Shown piece after piece: positions 18,578-27,128 of a stretch of DNA of 64,000 nt. Made by a program: the position numbers and the translations under genes. Numbering within the stretch: position 1 is the first letter of the stretch; each line of letters starts with the position of its first letter. This DNA comes from Oscillospiraceae bacterium (lineage in GTDB: Bacteria; Bacillota; Clostridia; Oscillospirales; Oscillospiraceae), in NCBI GenBank assembly GCA_015067765.1, contig SVLV01000002.1, positions 62,001-126,000 on the forward strand. Reading direction: 5' to 3'. The notes beneath the pieces were generated by a model that was not told the origin of the DNA, did not search any database, and was given only the letters and a program-made list of their open reading frames with translations.

Positions 18578-19268
18578 GGATGTTATCATCGCACTGGATT
18601 TTGAAAACAGAGAGAAGACGCTCTCTTTCCTGGACCGTTTCACCGAGGAGAAGCCCTTTGTGAAGATCGGCATGGAACTGTACTATGCAGAGGGACCCGC
18701 AATCGTGCGGGAGATCAAGGCCCGGGGCCACAAGATCTTCTTGGATCTGAAGCTGCACGATATTCCCAATACGGTGAAGAAGTCCATGGCTGTTCTGTCC
18801 GGCCTGGATATTGATATGTGCAATCTCCATGCTGCCGGCACCAAAGCCATGATGGAGGCCGCACTGGAGGGGCTGACCCGTCCCGACGGCACCCGTCCCA
18901 TGCTGATTGCCGTTACGCAGCTGACCTCCACCAGCCAGGAACGGATGCAGGAGGATCTGCTGATCCGCGAGCCGCTGGATCAGGTGGTCATGCACTATGC
19001 CAAGTGCGCTGCCGATGCCGGTCTGGACGGTGTTGTCTGCTCCCCGCTGGAGGCAGGAAAGGTCCATGAGACTTGTGGCAGCAGCTTTGTGACCGTGACC
19101 CCCGGTGTCCGCTTTGCCGGCGGCGATGTGGGGGATCAGGTTCGTATCACTACCCCCGAAAAGGCTAAGGAGATCGGCTCTGACTACATCGTGGTAGGTC
19201 GTCCCATTACTGCCAGCGAGGATCCCGTGGCTGCCTATCGCCGCTGCGTGGCAGAGTTTGTCGGCTAA
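18570..19268 (+). CDS. pyrF: Orotidine 5'-phosphate decarboxylase
   Basis: Decarboxylates OMP to UMP. The 232 aa show the class I signature: [14 protein letters not shown] at the N-terminus, the catalytic [16 protein letters not shown] (Asp-x-Lys-x-x-Asp), [11 protein letters not shown], and the phosphate-binding [14 protein letters not shown] and [10 protein letters not shown] strong AGGAGGAG site lies before the ATG at the end of pyrD. Confidence 0.97.
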   Translation: MGKDVIIALDFENREKTLSFLDRFTEEKPFVKIGMELYYAEGPAIVREIKARGHKIFLDLKLHDIPNTVKKSMAVLSGLDIDMCNLHAAGTKAMMEAALEGLTRPDGTRPMLIAVTQLTSTSQERMQEDLLIREPLDQVVMHYAKCAADAGLDGVVCSPLEAGKVHETCGSSFVTVTPGVRFAGGDVGDQVRITTPEKAKEIGSDYIVVGRPITASEDPVAAYRRCVAEFVG

Positions 19269-19271
19269 ACC

Positions 19272-19925
19272 ATGGGCTGGGATACCATACTGTTTGACCT
19301 GGATGGCACGCTGACGGATTCCCACAGAAGTATTACCGAATCTACTGCCTATGCCCTCAGCTGTTATGGCATCCATGTGGAGGACACTTCCACCCTGAAG
19401 GATTTTATCGGACCGCCATTGCAGGATAGTTTTATGACCCGTTATGGCTTTTCTGCCCAGCAGGCCATTGAGGCGATCGGTAAGTTTCGGGAATATTTCA
19501 ACCGGGAAGGCTGGCAAAAGGATGTGCCCTATGCCGGGATTGCCCAGGTGCTGAAGCGGCTGCAGGCGGCGGGAAAGACCCTGCTGATCGCCACCTCCAA
19601 ACCGGAGGTCTATGCCATCCGGATTTTGGAGTATCTTGACTTGCTGCAGTATTTTTCTCTGGTCTGCGGTGCGCCTCTTGCAGAGCACACCGGTGCCCGA
19701 AAGGATCTGATCGTTGCCCGCGCACTGCGAGAGAGCGGTGTTGCGGATCTGAGCCGTGCGGTGATGGTGGGAGACCGGAGTCACGATGTGATTGGTGGCC
19801 AAAAGGCGGGCCTTGAGACCATTGGAGTCCTCTACGGCTATGGCAGCCGGGAAGAGCTGCTGGAAGCCGGTGCCATGACCTTGGCCCAGGATCCGGAAGA
19901 ACTGTGTGCAATCCTTCTGTCCTGA
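19272..19925 (+). CDS. HAD-family hydrolase, phosphoglycolate phosphatase-like
   Basis: A 217-aa haloacid-dehalogenase phosphatase. Motif I LFDLDGTLTDSH (nucleophile and acid Asp), a four-helix type C1 cap (residues about 15-85), motif II ATSKPE, motif III Lys in GARKDLI and motif IV VGDRSHDVIGG are all intact. It starts 3 bp after pyrF and sits between pyrF and pyrE, so it is cotranscribed with UMP synthesis. The location suggests a phosphatase acting on a pyrimidine nucleotide or a damaged phosphometabolite; the substrate is inference. It has little space for its own ribosome binding site and is probably translationally coupled. Confidence 0.85.
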   Translation: MGWDTILFDLDGTLTDSHRSITESTAYALSCYGIHVEDTSTLKDFIGPPLQDSFMTRYGFSAQQAIEAIGKFREYFNREGWQKDVPYAGIAQVLKRLQAAGKTLLIATSKPEVYAIRILEYLDLLQYFSLVCGAPLAEHTGARKDLIVARALRESGVADLSRAVMVGDRSHDVIGGQKAGLETIGVLYGYGSREELLEAGAMTLAQDPEELCAILLS

Positions 19926-19956
19926 ACAGAAATTTCAACATAAAGGAGATCGAGTT

Positions 19957-20601
19957 ATGAAAGAGATGCAGACCCTGATCGCAAAAGATCTGTTGTCTAT
20001 CCGTGCTGTTTTCTTCCGTCCGGAAGAACCTTTCACCTGGGCCAGCGGCATCAAAAGCCCTGTATACTGTGACAACCGTTTGACCTTGACAGCTCCCAAA
20101 GTACGCGACGATGTGGAGAATGCTCTGGCAGAAACCATCCGCCGCGAGTACCCTGATGTGGAGGTGCTGATGGGTACTTCCACTGCCGGTATTGCCCATG
20201 CTGCAATCGTCGGCCACATCATGGGCCTGCCCATGGGTTATGTGCGCTCCGGCAGCAAGGACCACGGCCGTCAGAACCAGATCGAGGGTAAACTGGAGAA
20301 AGGGCAGAAGGTCGTGGTGGTGGAGGACCTGATCTCCACCGGCGGTAGTGTCATTGAGGTCGTCAATGTGCTGCGCGCTGCAGGCGCCGAGGTGCTTGGT
20401 GTTGTGAGCATCTTCACCTATGGCATGAAGAAGGGCCTGGAGCGTCTGGCTGAGGCAGAGGTGAAGAATATCAGCCTCACCAATTTTGACATCATCGCTC
20501 AGGTGGCGGCTGATGAGAATTACATCAAGACTGAGGACATCGCCCGCCTGATCGCCTTCCGAAACAATCCTTCTGATGAGAGCTGGATTGGAGGCAAGTA
20601 A
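19957..20601 (+). CDS. pyrE: Orotate phosphoribosyltransferase
   Basis: Transfers ribose-5-phosphate from PRPP to orotate, giving OMP. The start [18 protein letters not shown] (214 aa) follows AAAGGAG at 8 nt; the ORF-track start lies in the preceding gene. Substrate motif [16 protein letters not shown], the catalytic-loop Lys/His ([12 protein letters not shown]) and the PRPP motif [14 protein letters not shown] are diagnostic. It precedes pyrB by one base. Confidence 0.96.
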   Translation: MKEMQTLIAKDLLSIRAVFFRPEEPFTWASGIKSPVYCDNRLTLTAPKVRDDVENALAETIRREYPDVEVLMGTSTAGIAHAAIVGHIMGLPMGYVRSGSKDHGRQNQIEGKLEKGQKVVVVEDLISTGGSVIEVVNVLRAAGAEVLGVVSIFTYGMKKGLERLAEAEVKNISLTNFDIIAQVAADENYIKTEDIARLIAFRNNPSDESWIGGK

Positions 20602-20602
20602 A

Positions 20603-21517
20603 ATGAGATGCCTGATCGACATTCTGGATCTGTCCACGCAGGAGATCGATGAACTGGTAGCCGTTGCTACCGATATCATCGCCAACCCCTCCGCCTACGC
20701 CCATAAGTGCGATGGCAAGATCCTGGCAACCCTGTTTTTTGAGCCCTCCACCCGTACCCGCCTCAGCTTTGAGTCTGCCATGCTGAGTCTGGGCGGACAG
20801 ACCCTGGGCTTTTCCGAGGCCAACAGCAGTTCTGCCGCTAAGGGCGAGAGTGTTGCCGATACGGTGCGCACGGTCAGCTGCTACAGTGACATCATTGCTA
20901 TGCGCCATCCCAAGGAGGGTGCTCCGCTGGTGGCATCCATGAAGTCCGGCGTGCCCATCATCAATGCCGGTGACGGCGGTCACAATCATCCCACCCAGAC
21001 GCTGGCGGATTTGCTGACCATCCACCATGAGAAAGGCCGTTTTGAGAATTTGACGGTCGGCTTCTGCGGCGATCTGAAGTTTGGCCGTACGGTCCACTCC
21101 CTCATCAACGCCCTGAGCCGCTATGCCGGAATTCGTGTGGTGCTGATCTCCCCAGAGGAACTGAAACTGCCCGACTATGTGAAGAAGGAAGCGCTGCTGA
21201 AAAATCAGATCCCCTATGAGGAGACCACCGATCTGGAAGAGGCAATGCCTCAGCTGGATATCCTCTACATGACCCGCGTGCAGAGAGAGCGTTTCTTCAA
21301 CGAAGAGGATTATCTGCGTCTGAAGGACAGCTATATCCTGACCCCCGATAAGCTGAAGGCCGCCAAAGCGGATCTGAGCATCCTGCATCCGCTGCCCCGC
21401 GTCAACGAGATCTCGATAGCGGTGGATGATGATCCCAGAGCCTGCTACTTCAAGCAGGTCCGCTACGGAAGATTCATTCGCATGGCTTTGATTTTGAAGC
21501 TGTTGGGCATTCAGTAA
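20603..21517 (+). CDS. pyrB: Aspartate carbamoyltransferase catalytic subunit
   Basis: Joins carbamoyl phosphate and aspartate. The start [18 protein letters not shown] (304 aa) has GGAGG at 8 nt. The carbamoyl-phosphate loop [15 protein letters not shown], the mobile KGES segment ([14 protein letters not shown]), the [12 protein letters not shown] motif and HPLPRVNEI of the 240s loop are all visible. The adjacent pyrI indicates a regulated, class B ATCase with catalytic trimers and regulatory dimers. Confidence 0.97.
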   Translation: MRCLIDILDLSTQEIDELVAVATDIIANPSAYAHKCDGKILATLFFEPSTRTRLSFESAMLSLGGQTLGFSEANSSSAAKGESVADTVRTVSCYSDIIAMRHPKEGAPLVASMKSGVPIINAGDGGHNHPTQTLADLLTIHHEKGRFENLTVGFCGDLKFGRTVHSLINALSRYAGIRVVLISPEELKLPDYVKKEALLKNQIPYEETTDLEEAMPQLDILYMTRVQRERFFNEEDYLRLKDSYILTPDKLKAAKADLSILHPLPRVNEISIAVDDDPRACYFKQVRYGRFIRMALILKLLGIQ

Positions 21518-21530
21518 GGGAGGCGAGAGT

Positions 21531-21950
21531 ATGGTAATTGATGCCATTAAAAACGGTATTGTGATCGATCATATTACGGCGGGCAAGGCCATGGACCTGT
21601 ATCAAATCCTCGGTCTGGACCAGCTGGAATGCACGGTGGCGATCCTGAAGAATGTTCCCAGCAAGAAGCATGGCCGCAAGGACATCATCAAGATCGACAG
21701 TGTGCTGGATCTGGATTGGGATGTTCTGGGTTATGTGGATCCCAACATCACCGTGAATATCATCCGGGAAAACCAGCGGGTGGAAAAGCGGAAGCTGAAG
21801 CTGCCGGAGCGGCTGGTGGATGTGATCCGCTGCAAGAATCCCCGCTGCATCACCTCGGTGGAGCAGGAACTCCAGCAGGTGTTCCTGTTGGCAGATGAAC
21901 AGGAACGTACCTATCGCTGCCTCTACTGTGAGGCAGAAGCCGGAAAATAA
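21531..21950 (+). CDS. pyrI: Aspartate carbamoyltransferase regulatory subunit
   Basis: Binds nucleotide effectors and links catalytic trimers of ATCase. The 139 aa contain the N-terminal allosteric domain (MVIDAIKNGIVIDHITAGKA, then PSKKHGRKDIIKID) and the C-terminal zinc domain with four cysteines: CKNPRCITSVEQ and YRCLYCEAEAG. Spacing matches the family. It is the last gene of the pyrimidine operon, followed 10 bp later by a strong terminator. Confidence 0.97.
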   Translation: MVIDAIKNGIVIDHITAGKAMDLYQILGLDQLECTVAILKNVPSKKHGRKDIIKIDSVLDLDWDVLGYVDPNITVNIIRENQRVEKRKLKLPERLVDVIRCKNPRCITSVEQELQQVFLLADEQERTYRCLYCEAEAGK

Positions 21951-21960
21951 GTGTGAGAAA

Positions 21961-21996
21961 ACAGGCTGTTCTCTTTTGAGAACAGCCTGTTTTTTT
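21961..21996. terminator. Bidirectional terminator between pyrI and aroQ
   Basis: A 13-bp perfect stem ACAGGCTGTTCTC / GAGAACAGCCTGT with a TTTT loop, followed by six T on the plus strand. The minus strand has a shorter T stretch. It ends both convergent operons. Confidence 0.9.
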
Positions 21997-22004
21997 GTTT
22001 TACT

Positions 22005-22439
22005 TTATTTGCTGAGATACTCTTTCAGGTAGAGGATCGCCTGACGATAGCCCTCAAGACCGAGTCCCATATAGGTCTTGATGCAGGCCATCCCGGCATA
22101 GGAAATCTGGCGGAATGCCTCACGGGCCTTCACATCGGAGATATGAACTTCCACAGCGGGCAGAGCCACGGCCTTCAATGCATCCAGAATGGCGATGCTG
22201 GTGTGGGTATAAGCAGCGGGATTGATCACGATGCCGTCCACACAGCCGTAAGCAGCCTGGATCCGGTCCACGATGACCCCCTCGTGGTTGGACTGAAACA
22301 ACTCCACCTCGATCCCCTCAGCCTGACAGGTTTCCCGTACCAGCTTCTGCAGAGTCTCGTAGTTTTCGTGGCCATAGATGGCGGGCTCACGCAGGCCCAG
22401 CATATTGATGTTGGGGCCATTGATGACAAGCAGTTTCAT
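22005..22439 (-). CDS. aroQ: 3-dehydroquinate dehydratase, type II
   Basis: Dehydrates 3-dehydroquinate to 3-dehydroshikimate. The 144 aa begin MKLLVINGPNINMLGLREP and continue with IYGHENYETL (catalytic Tyr lid), FQSNHEGVIVDRIQ, VINPAAYTHTSIAILDAL (Asn and catalytic His region) and VEVHISDVKAREAFR. Small dodecameric enzyme unrelated to type I AroD. It is the last gene of the aromatic operon and overlaps the aroE-aroK fusion by 4 bp (ATGA-type). Confidence 0.97.
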   Translation of the reverse strand: MKLLVINGPNINMLGLREPAIYGHENYETLQKLVRETCQAEGIEVELFQSNHEGVIVDRIQAAYGCVDGIVINPAAYTHTSIAILDALKAVALPAVEVHISDVKAREAFRQISYAGMACIKTYMGLGLEGYRQAILYLKEYLSK

Positions 22440-23659
22440 TTCAGCACCTCCAGAATCTGTTGGATCGTGTTCTCCAACTTGCCGTTGTTGTCCACGATGT
22501 AGTCAGCAAACCGGGCATAGTGGGGCGCGCGAATGGCGGCCATTTGATCCAGATCACTGCCTTGAGACAGGGGACGACCCTTACGGGCCAATTTCTTTGT
22601 GTCACATTTGATTTGGATGATGACGCCGTTTTGATGGAGCAGGGGATAATTTTCCTCCCGCATCACGCAGCCACCGCCGGTGGAAAGAATGGCGCCGGAC
22701 CCTTTGCCCAACTGAGCCAGAGCTTTGGTTTCCCACTGACGGAAAGCCTCTTCCCCCTGTGTGCGAAAGATCTCCGGAATGGACATGCCGGCCTGCTCCT
22801 CAACCCACGCATCCGAGTCAAAGACCGGGCGGTTGAGCACCTCTGCCAATTTGCGGGCAACCGTGCTCTTGCCACTGCCGGGCATTCCCACCAGAACGAT
22901 GTTTTCCATCTGGCGGCGCAGCATTCGTTCGATCCTTTGAATCTCAGTGGGAGGGATCATGCGGCCGGTAAACTGTTCGCTGCTTCCGGCGGCCTGCGCC
23001 ACCAGCATATACAGACCGCTGCAGCAGGGAATCTTCAGGGCTTCTGCCTCCAGGATCAGCGCAGTGCGGGCAGGGTTATAGACCACATCCAAAACACCTT
23101 CGCAGTGGGGGAAGAGGGAGAGGGAGAGGGGGGCAACTCCGGTATTGGGATACATTCCCACCGGTGTGGCATTGACGATGATCTGTGCATCGGCATGGCG
23201 ATCCAGATAGTCATAGTTGTCCGGGCCGCTGCGGGAGATCATCACCACGGCAGATGCCCCCATCTGCTGCAAACAGGTTCGGACCGTCAGAGCGGCACCA
23301 CCGGTACCAAGCACCAGTGCCTTTTTCCCGGAGATCGCAATGCCGCTTTGCTGCACCATGGCAGTGAAGCCCATGGCATCGGTGTTGTCTCCATAGAGAG
23401 TACCATCCGATCGGCGAACGATGGTATTGACGCTGCCCATCCGTTGAGCCGTGGGAGACAGCTCCTTGCAGTAAGGGATAACCGCCTTTTTGTAGGGAAT
23501 CGTTACATTCAGACCATCGAAGCTTTGGGAGGTAAGAAACGAACCCAGTTCGTCAGGGGACTTCTCATAGAGCAGGTATTCATAGTTGCCCAACTCATGA
23601 TGGATGCGGGGGGAATAGCTATGTCCCAGCTTTTCACCCAAGAGACCGCAGCGCAGCAT
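22436..23659 (-). CDS. aroE-aroK: Fused shikimate dehydrogenase - shikimate kinase
   Basis: A 407-aa bifunctional protein reducing 3-dehydroshikimate to shikimate and then phosphorylating it. Residues 1 to about 245 are AroE: GEKLGHSYSPRIHHELG, NVTIPYKK with the catalytic Lys near 57, GDNTDAMGF with Asp near 94, and the NADP loop GTGGAAL near 118. Residues 251-407 are AroK: MENIVLVGMPGSGKSTVARKL (P-loop near 258-266), FDSDAWVEE and STGGGCVMRE. The kinase part starts with an internal Met. There is no frameshift at the junction, and no other aroE or aroK is in the window. Confidence 0.95.
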   Translation of the reverse strand: MLRCGLLGEKLGHSYSPRIHHELGNYEYLLYEKSPDELGSFLTSQSFDGLNVTIPYKKAVIPYCKELSPTAQRMGSVNTIVRRSDGTLYGDNTDAMGFTAMVQQSGIAISGKKALVLGTGGAALTVRTCLQQMGASAVVMISRSGPDNYDYLDRHADAQIIVNATPVGMYPNTGVAPLSLSLFPHCEGVLDVVYNPARTALILEAEALKIPCCSGLYMLVAQAAGSSEQFTGRMIPPTEIQRIERMLRRQMENIVLVGMPGSGKSTVARKLAEVLNRPVFDSDAWVEEQAGMSIPEIFRTQGEEAFRQWETKALAQLGKGSGAILSTGGGCVMREENYPLLHQNGVIIQIKCDTKKLARKGRPLSQGSDLDQMAAIRAPHYARFADYIVDNNGKLENTIQQILEVLK

Positions 23660-24801
23660 CAGATCACCTCACTGTAACTGCCGAGATAGGAGAATTCTTC
23701 GGACAACTCAGGAAGTTCACCCATCAGCTGAATGAACTGAGGGGAGTAGACAGAGGTATCCAGATCGAAATAGAACATAAACTCAAAGTTCCGCTCCGGA
23801 ATGGGCCGGCTCTCCAACTTGTTGAGGTTGATGCCCAGAGCATAGAACCGGGAGAGCACCTTATACAGGGAGCCGGGACGGTGGGGGACGATCATCATCA
23901 GGCTGGTGCAGTTGGCGCCGGGATAGATCTCCAGGTCCTTGGAGATGCAGATGAAGCGGGTGAAGTTATTACCCTGATCCTGCACCGAGGAGGCAAGGCA
24001 CTTCAGACCATAGAGTTCAATACAGGAGCGGGAGGACAGGGCGGCCACATCCTTGCGGTCAGACTCGGCCACCATCTGTGCAGCCATGGCCGTATTTTCG
24101 CAGCAGGTGACCTTCACATTGGGCATACTGCGCAGGAATTCCGTGCACTGGCTGATGGCCTGCTCATGAGAATAGATCTCGCGGATCTGAGACAGTTCCG
24201 TTCCGGGCTTAGCCAGCAGGTTGTGGTCGATCTTGATACGAACACTGCGGACAATGCGGAAGTTGTGCTTGCGCATCAGGTCATACACCATATTCACAGA
24301 GCCGGCGGTGCTGTTTTCCAGCGGGATCAGACCATAACGGCACAGGCCCTTTTCCACGGCACTGAACACGGCATCAAAGGAGGAGAAGTACAGGAGATTG
24401 GGCATCCGGAACAGCTTGTCGCAGGCAATCTGAGAGTAAGCACCTTCCACACCCTGGCAGGCCACCGTAGCCTCCACAGGGAACAGGGGAGGCGTATGGG
24501 CAATGGCCTCCTCGATCTGCTGGGCAATTGCAGTGCGGCCGCCCAAAACGCGGTGCTGGTTACTGCGGCTCAGTTCAAACAGCAGTGAGTAGAGGGAAAC
24601 GGCATATTCCTTGTAGGCATCAGGGGTCATCGTATAGATGGATTGGAGCTTTTCCCGTTCCCGGATAACATCCATCACGGGCAGCTGATTTTTCCGCTTA
24701 TACTCGGCAATTTGAACGGCGGTATCCATGCGCTGGGCGAACAGCCTGACCAGCTCCTGATCGATGGAATCCATCTGCAGTCTCAATTCTTTCAGATCCA
24801 T
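23659..24801 (-). CDS. pheA: Bifunctional chorismate mutase / prephenate dehydratase (P-protein)
   Basis: Converts chorismate through prephenate to phenylpyruvate, the phenylalanine branch. Of 380 aa, residues 1-90 are an AroQ-class chorismate mutase (MDLKELRLQMDSIDQELVRL, then AEYKRKNQLPVMD). About 105-285 is the prephenate dehydratase (QGVEGAYSQIACDKLF, YGLIPLENSTAGSVN, and a C-terminal GNNFTRFICI). About 295-375 is the ACT domain with PHRPGSLYKVLSRF and the Phe-binding ESRPIPERNFEF, so feedback inhibition by phenylalanine is expected. Stop and aroE-aroK start overlap by one base. Confidence 0.95.
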   Translation of the reverse strand: MDLKELRLQMDSIDQELVRLFAQRMDTAVQIAEYKRKNQLPVMDVIREREKLQSIYTMTPDAYKEYAVSLYSLLFELSRSNQHRVLGGRTAIAQQIEEAIAHTPPLFPVEATVACQGVEGAYSQIACDKLFRMPNLLYFSSFDAVFSAVEKGLCRYGLIPLENSTAGSVNMVYDLMRKHNFRIVRSVRIKIDHNLLAKPGTELSQIREIYSHEQAISQCTEFLRSMPNVKVTCCENTAMAAQMVAESDRKDVAALSSRSCIELYGLKCLASSVQDQGNNFTRFICISKDLEIYPGANCTSLMMIVPHRPGSLYKVLSRFYALGINLNKLESRPIPERNFEFMFYFDLDTSVYSPQFIQLMGELPELSEEFSYLGSYSEVI

Positions 24802-24810
24802 ATGTTAACC

Positions 24811-25872
24811 TCAACCTTTCATATTTTCCAGGATAGCGTCATACAGGGCAATGGCGGCAGCAGCCTCCATACAGGGGACCGCCCGCGGCACAATACAGGG
24901 ATCATGCCGACCGCCGATGGTAAGGGTGGTGGGTGTCATAGTAGACAGATCCACCGTGTTTTGCTCCTTCGAAATGGAGGGTGTGGGCTTGATAGCGGTA
25001 CGGAATACAATGGGCATGCCATTGCTGATACCGCCCAGAATACCGCCGCAGTGGTTGGTGACGGTGGCTACCTGCCCGTCCTGCAGATAGAAGGCATCAT
25101 TGCTTTCGCTGCCACGCATCTGCGCTACCGCAAAGCCTGCACCGAACTCAATGCCCTTAACGGCGGGGATCCCGAATACAATGGATGCGATTCGATTCTC
25201 CATACCGTCAAACATAGGATCACCCAGGCCGAGAGGGGGATTGCACACCATGCACTCAATTACGCCGCCCAAAGAGTCGTTCTGACTTTTGGCCTCGGCG
25301 ATGGCCAGACGCATCTGTTCACCAATGGCATCATCTACTACAGGGAACTCCTTTTCAGCAGTGGAGGCCAGCAGAGGAGCGTTATCGCAAATTCCGCCGA
25401 TGGAAACGATGCGGGAGAGAATGGTAACACCCATCTGCTCCAACAACTGCACGCAGATGCCTCCGGCGATGCAAAGGGGGGCTGTGAGTCGCCCGGAAAA
25501 TTGACCGCCGCCGGCCGCATCGAATGCGTCACCGTATTTAACACGGGCGGTATAGTCCGCATGTCCGGGCCGGGGAGTATTGCGAAGAGATTCGTAATCC
25601 TGAGACCGTGTGTTGGTGTTGCGGATGATCGCAGTGATGGGTGCACCGCAGGTTACATTTCCAACAAGACCGGAGAGGAATTCCGGGAGATCGGCTTCCT
25701 TGCGGGGGGTAGAATAGGTATTTCGGCCGGGTGCGCGACGCTGAAGAAACTGCTGCAGCTTCTCCATATCAATGGCAAAACCGGCGGGGATTCCCTCCAG
25801 TGTCATGCCGATGGCGGGGGAGTGGGATTGGCCGAAAATCGTCAGCTTCAAACAGTTGCCGTAGTGATTCAT
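24811..25872 (-). CDS. aroC: Chorismate synthase
   Basis: FMN-dependent elimination of phosphate from EPSP, giving chorismate. The 353 aa start MNHYGNCLKLTIFGQSHSPAIG (family signature with GxSH), then RRAPGRNTYSTPRKEAD, RPGHADYTARVKYG, DAAGGGQFSGRLTAPLC and the C-terminal RHDPCIVPRAVPCMEAAAAI. It overlaps the aroA stop by 4 bp (ATGA). Length matches the family. Confidence 0.97.
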   Translation of the reverse strand: MNHYGNCLKLTIFGQSHSPAIGMTLEGIPAGFAIDMEKLQQFLQRRAPGRNTYSTPRKEADLPEFLSGLVGNVTCGAPITAIIRNTNTRSQDYESLRNTPRPGHADYTARVKYGDAFDAAGGGQFSGRLTAPLCIAGGICVQLLEQMGVTILSRIVSIGGICDNAPLLASTAEKEFPVVDDAIGEQMRLAIAEAKSQNDSLGGVIECMVCNPPLGLGDPMFDGMENRIASIVFGIPAVKGIEFGAGFAVAQMRGSESNDAFYLQDGQVATVTNHCGGILGGISNGMPIVFRTAIKPTPSISKEQNTVDLSTMTPTTLTIGGRHDPCIVPRAVPCMEAAAAIALYDAILENMKG

Positions 25873-27128
25873 AGGCTGTCTTCTCCTTTCAGACCCTCAA
25901 GATCTTCCCAGAAACGGGGGTAGGATTTTTCGGTGCATTGACTGTCTTCAATGACAACCGGCTCCCGGCACAATCCTGCTGCAACGGCAGCAGACATAGC
26001 AATGCGATGATCATTCCAGGAGGATACGGTGCCGCCCTGCAGATAAGGCTTGCCGTGGATGATCAGAGCGTCCGCCAATTCGTGGATCTCTGCACCAAGG
26101 GTGGTCAGCATTTGCGTGGTACTGGCCAAGCGGTCCGACTCCTTCAGCCGAAGTCGGCCGGCATTTTGGATATAGGTAGTTCCGTCCGCGCCGGCAGCTA
26201 CCACCGACAGGACAGGGATCAGATCAGGAATGGGAGCGGCATCGATCTCAATGCCGTGGAGTGCCCCATGTTTGACGGTGACACCGTCCTCATTCTCAAT
26301 CACCTGGGCGCCAAAGCGCTGCAGAATTTCAAGAATCTGTCGATCTCCCTGAGCCGAATGGGGGGACAAGCCCTTAACAGTAATGCCTTCCCGGGACAGG
26401 GCGCCGCTGCAGAGAAAAAATGCAGCATTGGAATAATCCCCTTCCACCGGGCAGTTTCGCGGCAGCTGATAGCTTTGATTGCCGGGAATGTGATAGGTGT
26501 TCTCTGATTTCTCGAATCGGATCCCGGCCATACGCAGTGCATCTTCGGTCATCGTAATGTATGCCTGAGATTCTACCGTGCCGGTTACCGTCAGACGACT
26601 GTCGCCATTCAAAAGCGGCAGCGCCAACAGAAGTCCGGAGATATACTGGGAGGAAATGTTGCCGGGAATGGAGAAATCACCGGCACACAATGTTCCGCCT
26701 GCGTGAAGCAGGTCGGCCTCCTGACGGATATGCATGCCGTGAAGACACAGCAATTCATCCAAAGGGGCAAGAGGGCGCTGGGGGAGGCGACCCTCCATGT
26801 GGAAAGTGACCTCACGGTTCAAAGCACCGATCACCGGCAGCAGAAAACGGAGGGTAGAGCCGCTTTCCCCACAGAAAAGCTGGCAGAGGCTATCCTTATT
26901 GGCGATGGGAGTAACCTCCAAAATACCGGAGGAAGATTCGCGGATGGAAGCGCCCAGTCCATTAAGACATTCCATAGTAGCGGTAATGTCCCGGGACAGC
27001 CCGTCGCAGGGGATGGTGACAGGGGTATGGCCCAGCGCAGCGCAGATCAGCAGGCGGTGTGCCTGGGATTTGGAGGCCGGGATTCTGATCAGCCCGGTGC
27101 GTGTGCCGGGCAGTACGGTTCTTGTCAT
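25869..27128 (-). CDS. aroA: EPSP synthase (3-phosphoshikimate 1-carboxyvinyltransferase)
   Basis: Adds enolpyruvyl from PEP to shikimate-3-phosphate. I choose the ATG at 27128 (MTRTVLPGTRTGLIRIPASK, 419 aa) because it forms an ATGA overlap with the aroB stop; the ORF track's earlier start would sit deep inside aroB. Key segments are IPASKSQAHRLLI, the PEP-site loop LFCGESGSTLRFLLPVIG, RPLAPLDELL, EGDYSNAAFFL, RLRLKESDRLA and DHRIAMSAAVAA. The GESGSTLRF loop departs from the NAGTAMR form of enteric enzymes. Confidence 0.94.
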   Translation of the reverse strand: MTRTVLPGTRTGLIRIPASKSQAHRLLICAALGHTPVTIPCDGLSRDITATMECLNGLGASIRESSSGILEVTPIANKDSLCQLFCGESGSTLRFLLPVIGALNREVTFHMEGRLPQRPLAPLDELLCLHGMHIRQEADLLHAGGTLCAGDFSIPGNISSQYISGLLLALPLLNGDSRLTVTGTVESQAYITMTEDALRMAGIRFEKSENTYHIPGNQSYQLPRNCPVEGDYSNAAFFLCSGALSREGITVKGLSPHSAQGDRQILEILQRFGAQVIENEDGVTVKHGALHGIEIDAAPIPDLIPVLSVVAAGADGTTYIQNAGRLRLKESDRLASTTQMLTTLGAEIHELADALIIHGKPYLQGGTVSSWNDHRIAMSAAVAAGLCREPVVIEDSQCTEKSYPRFWEDLEGLKGEDSL

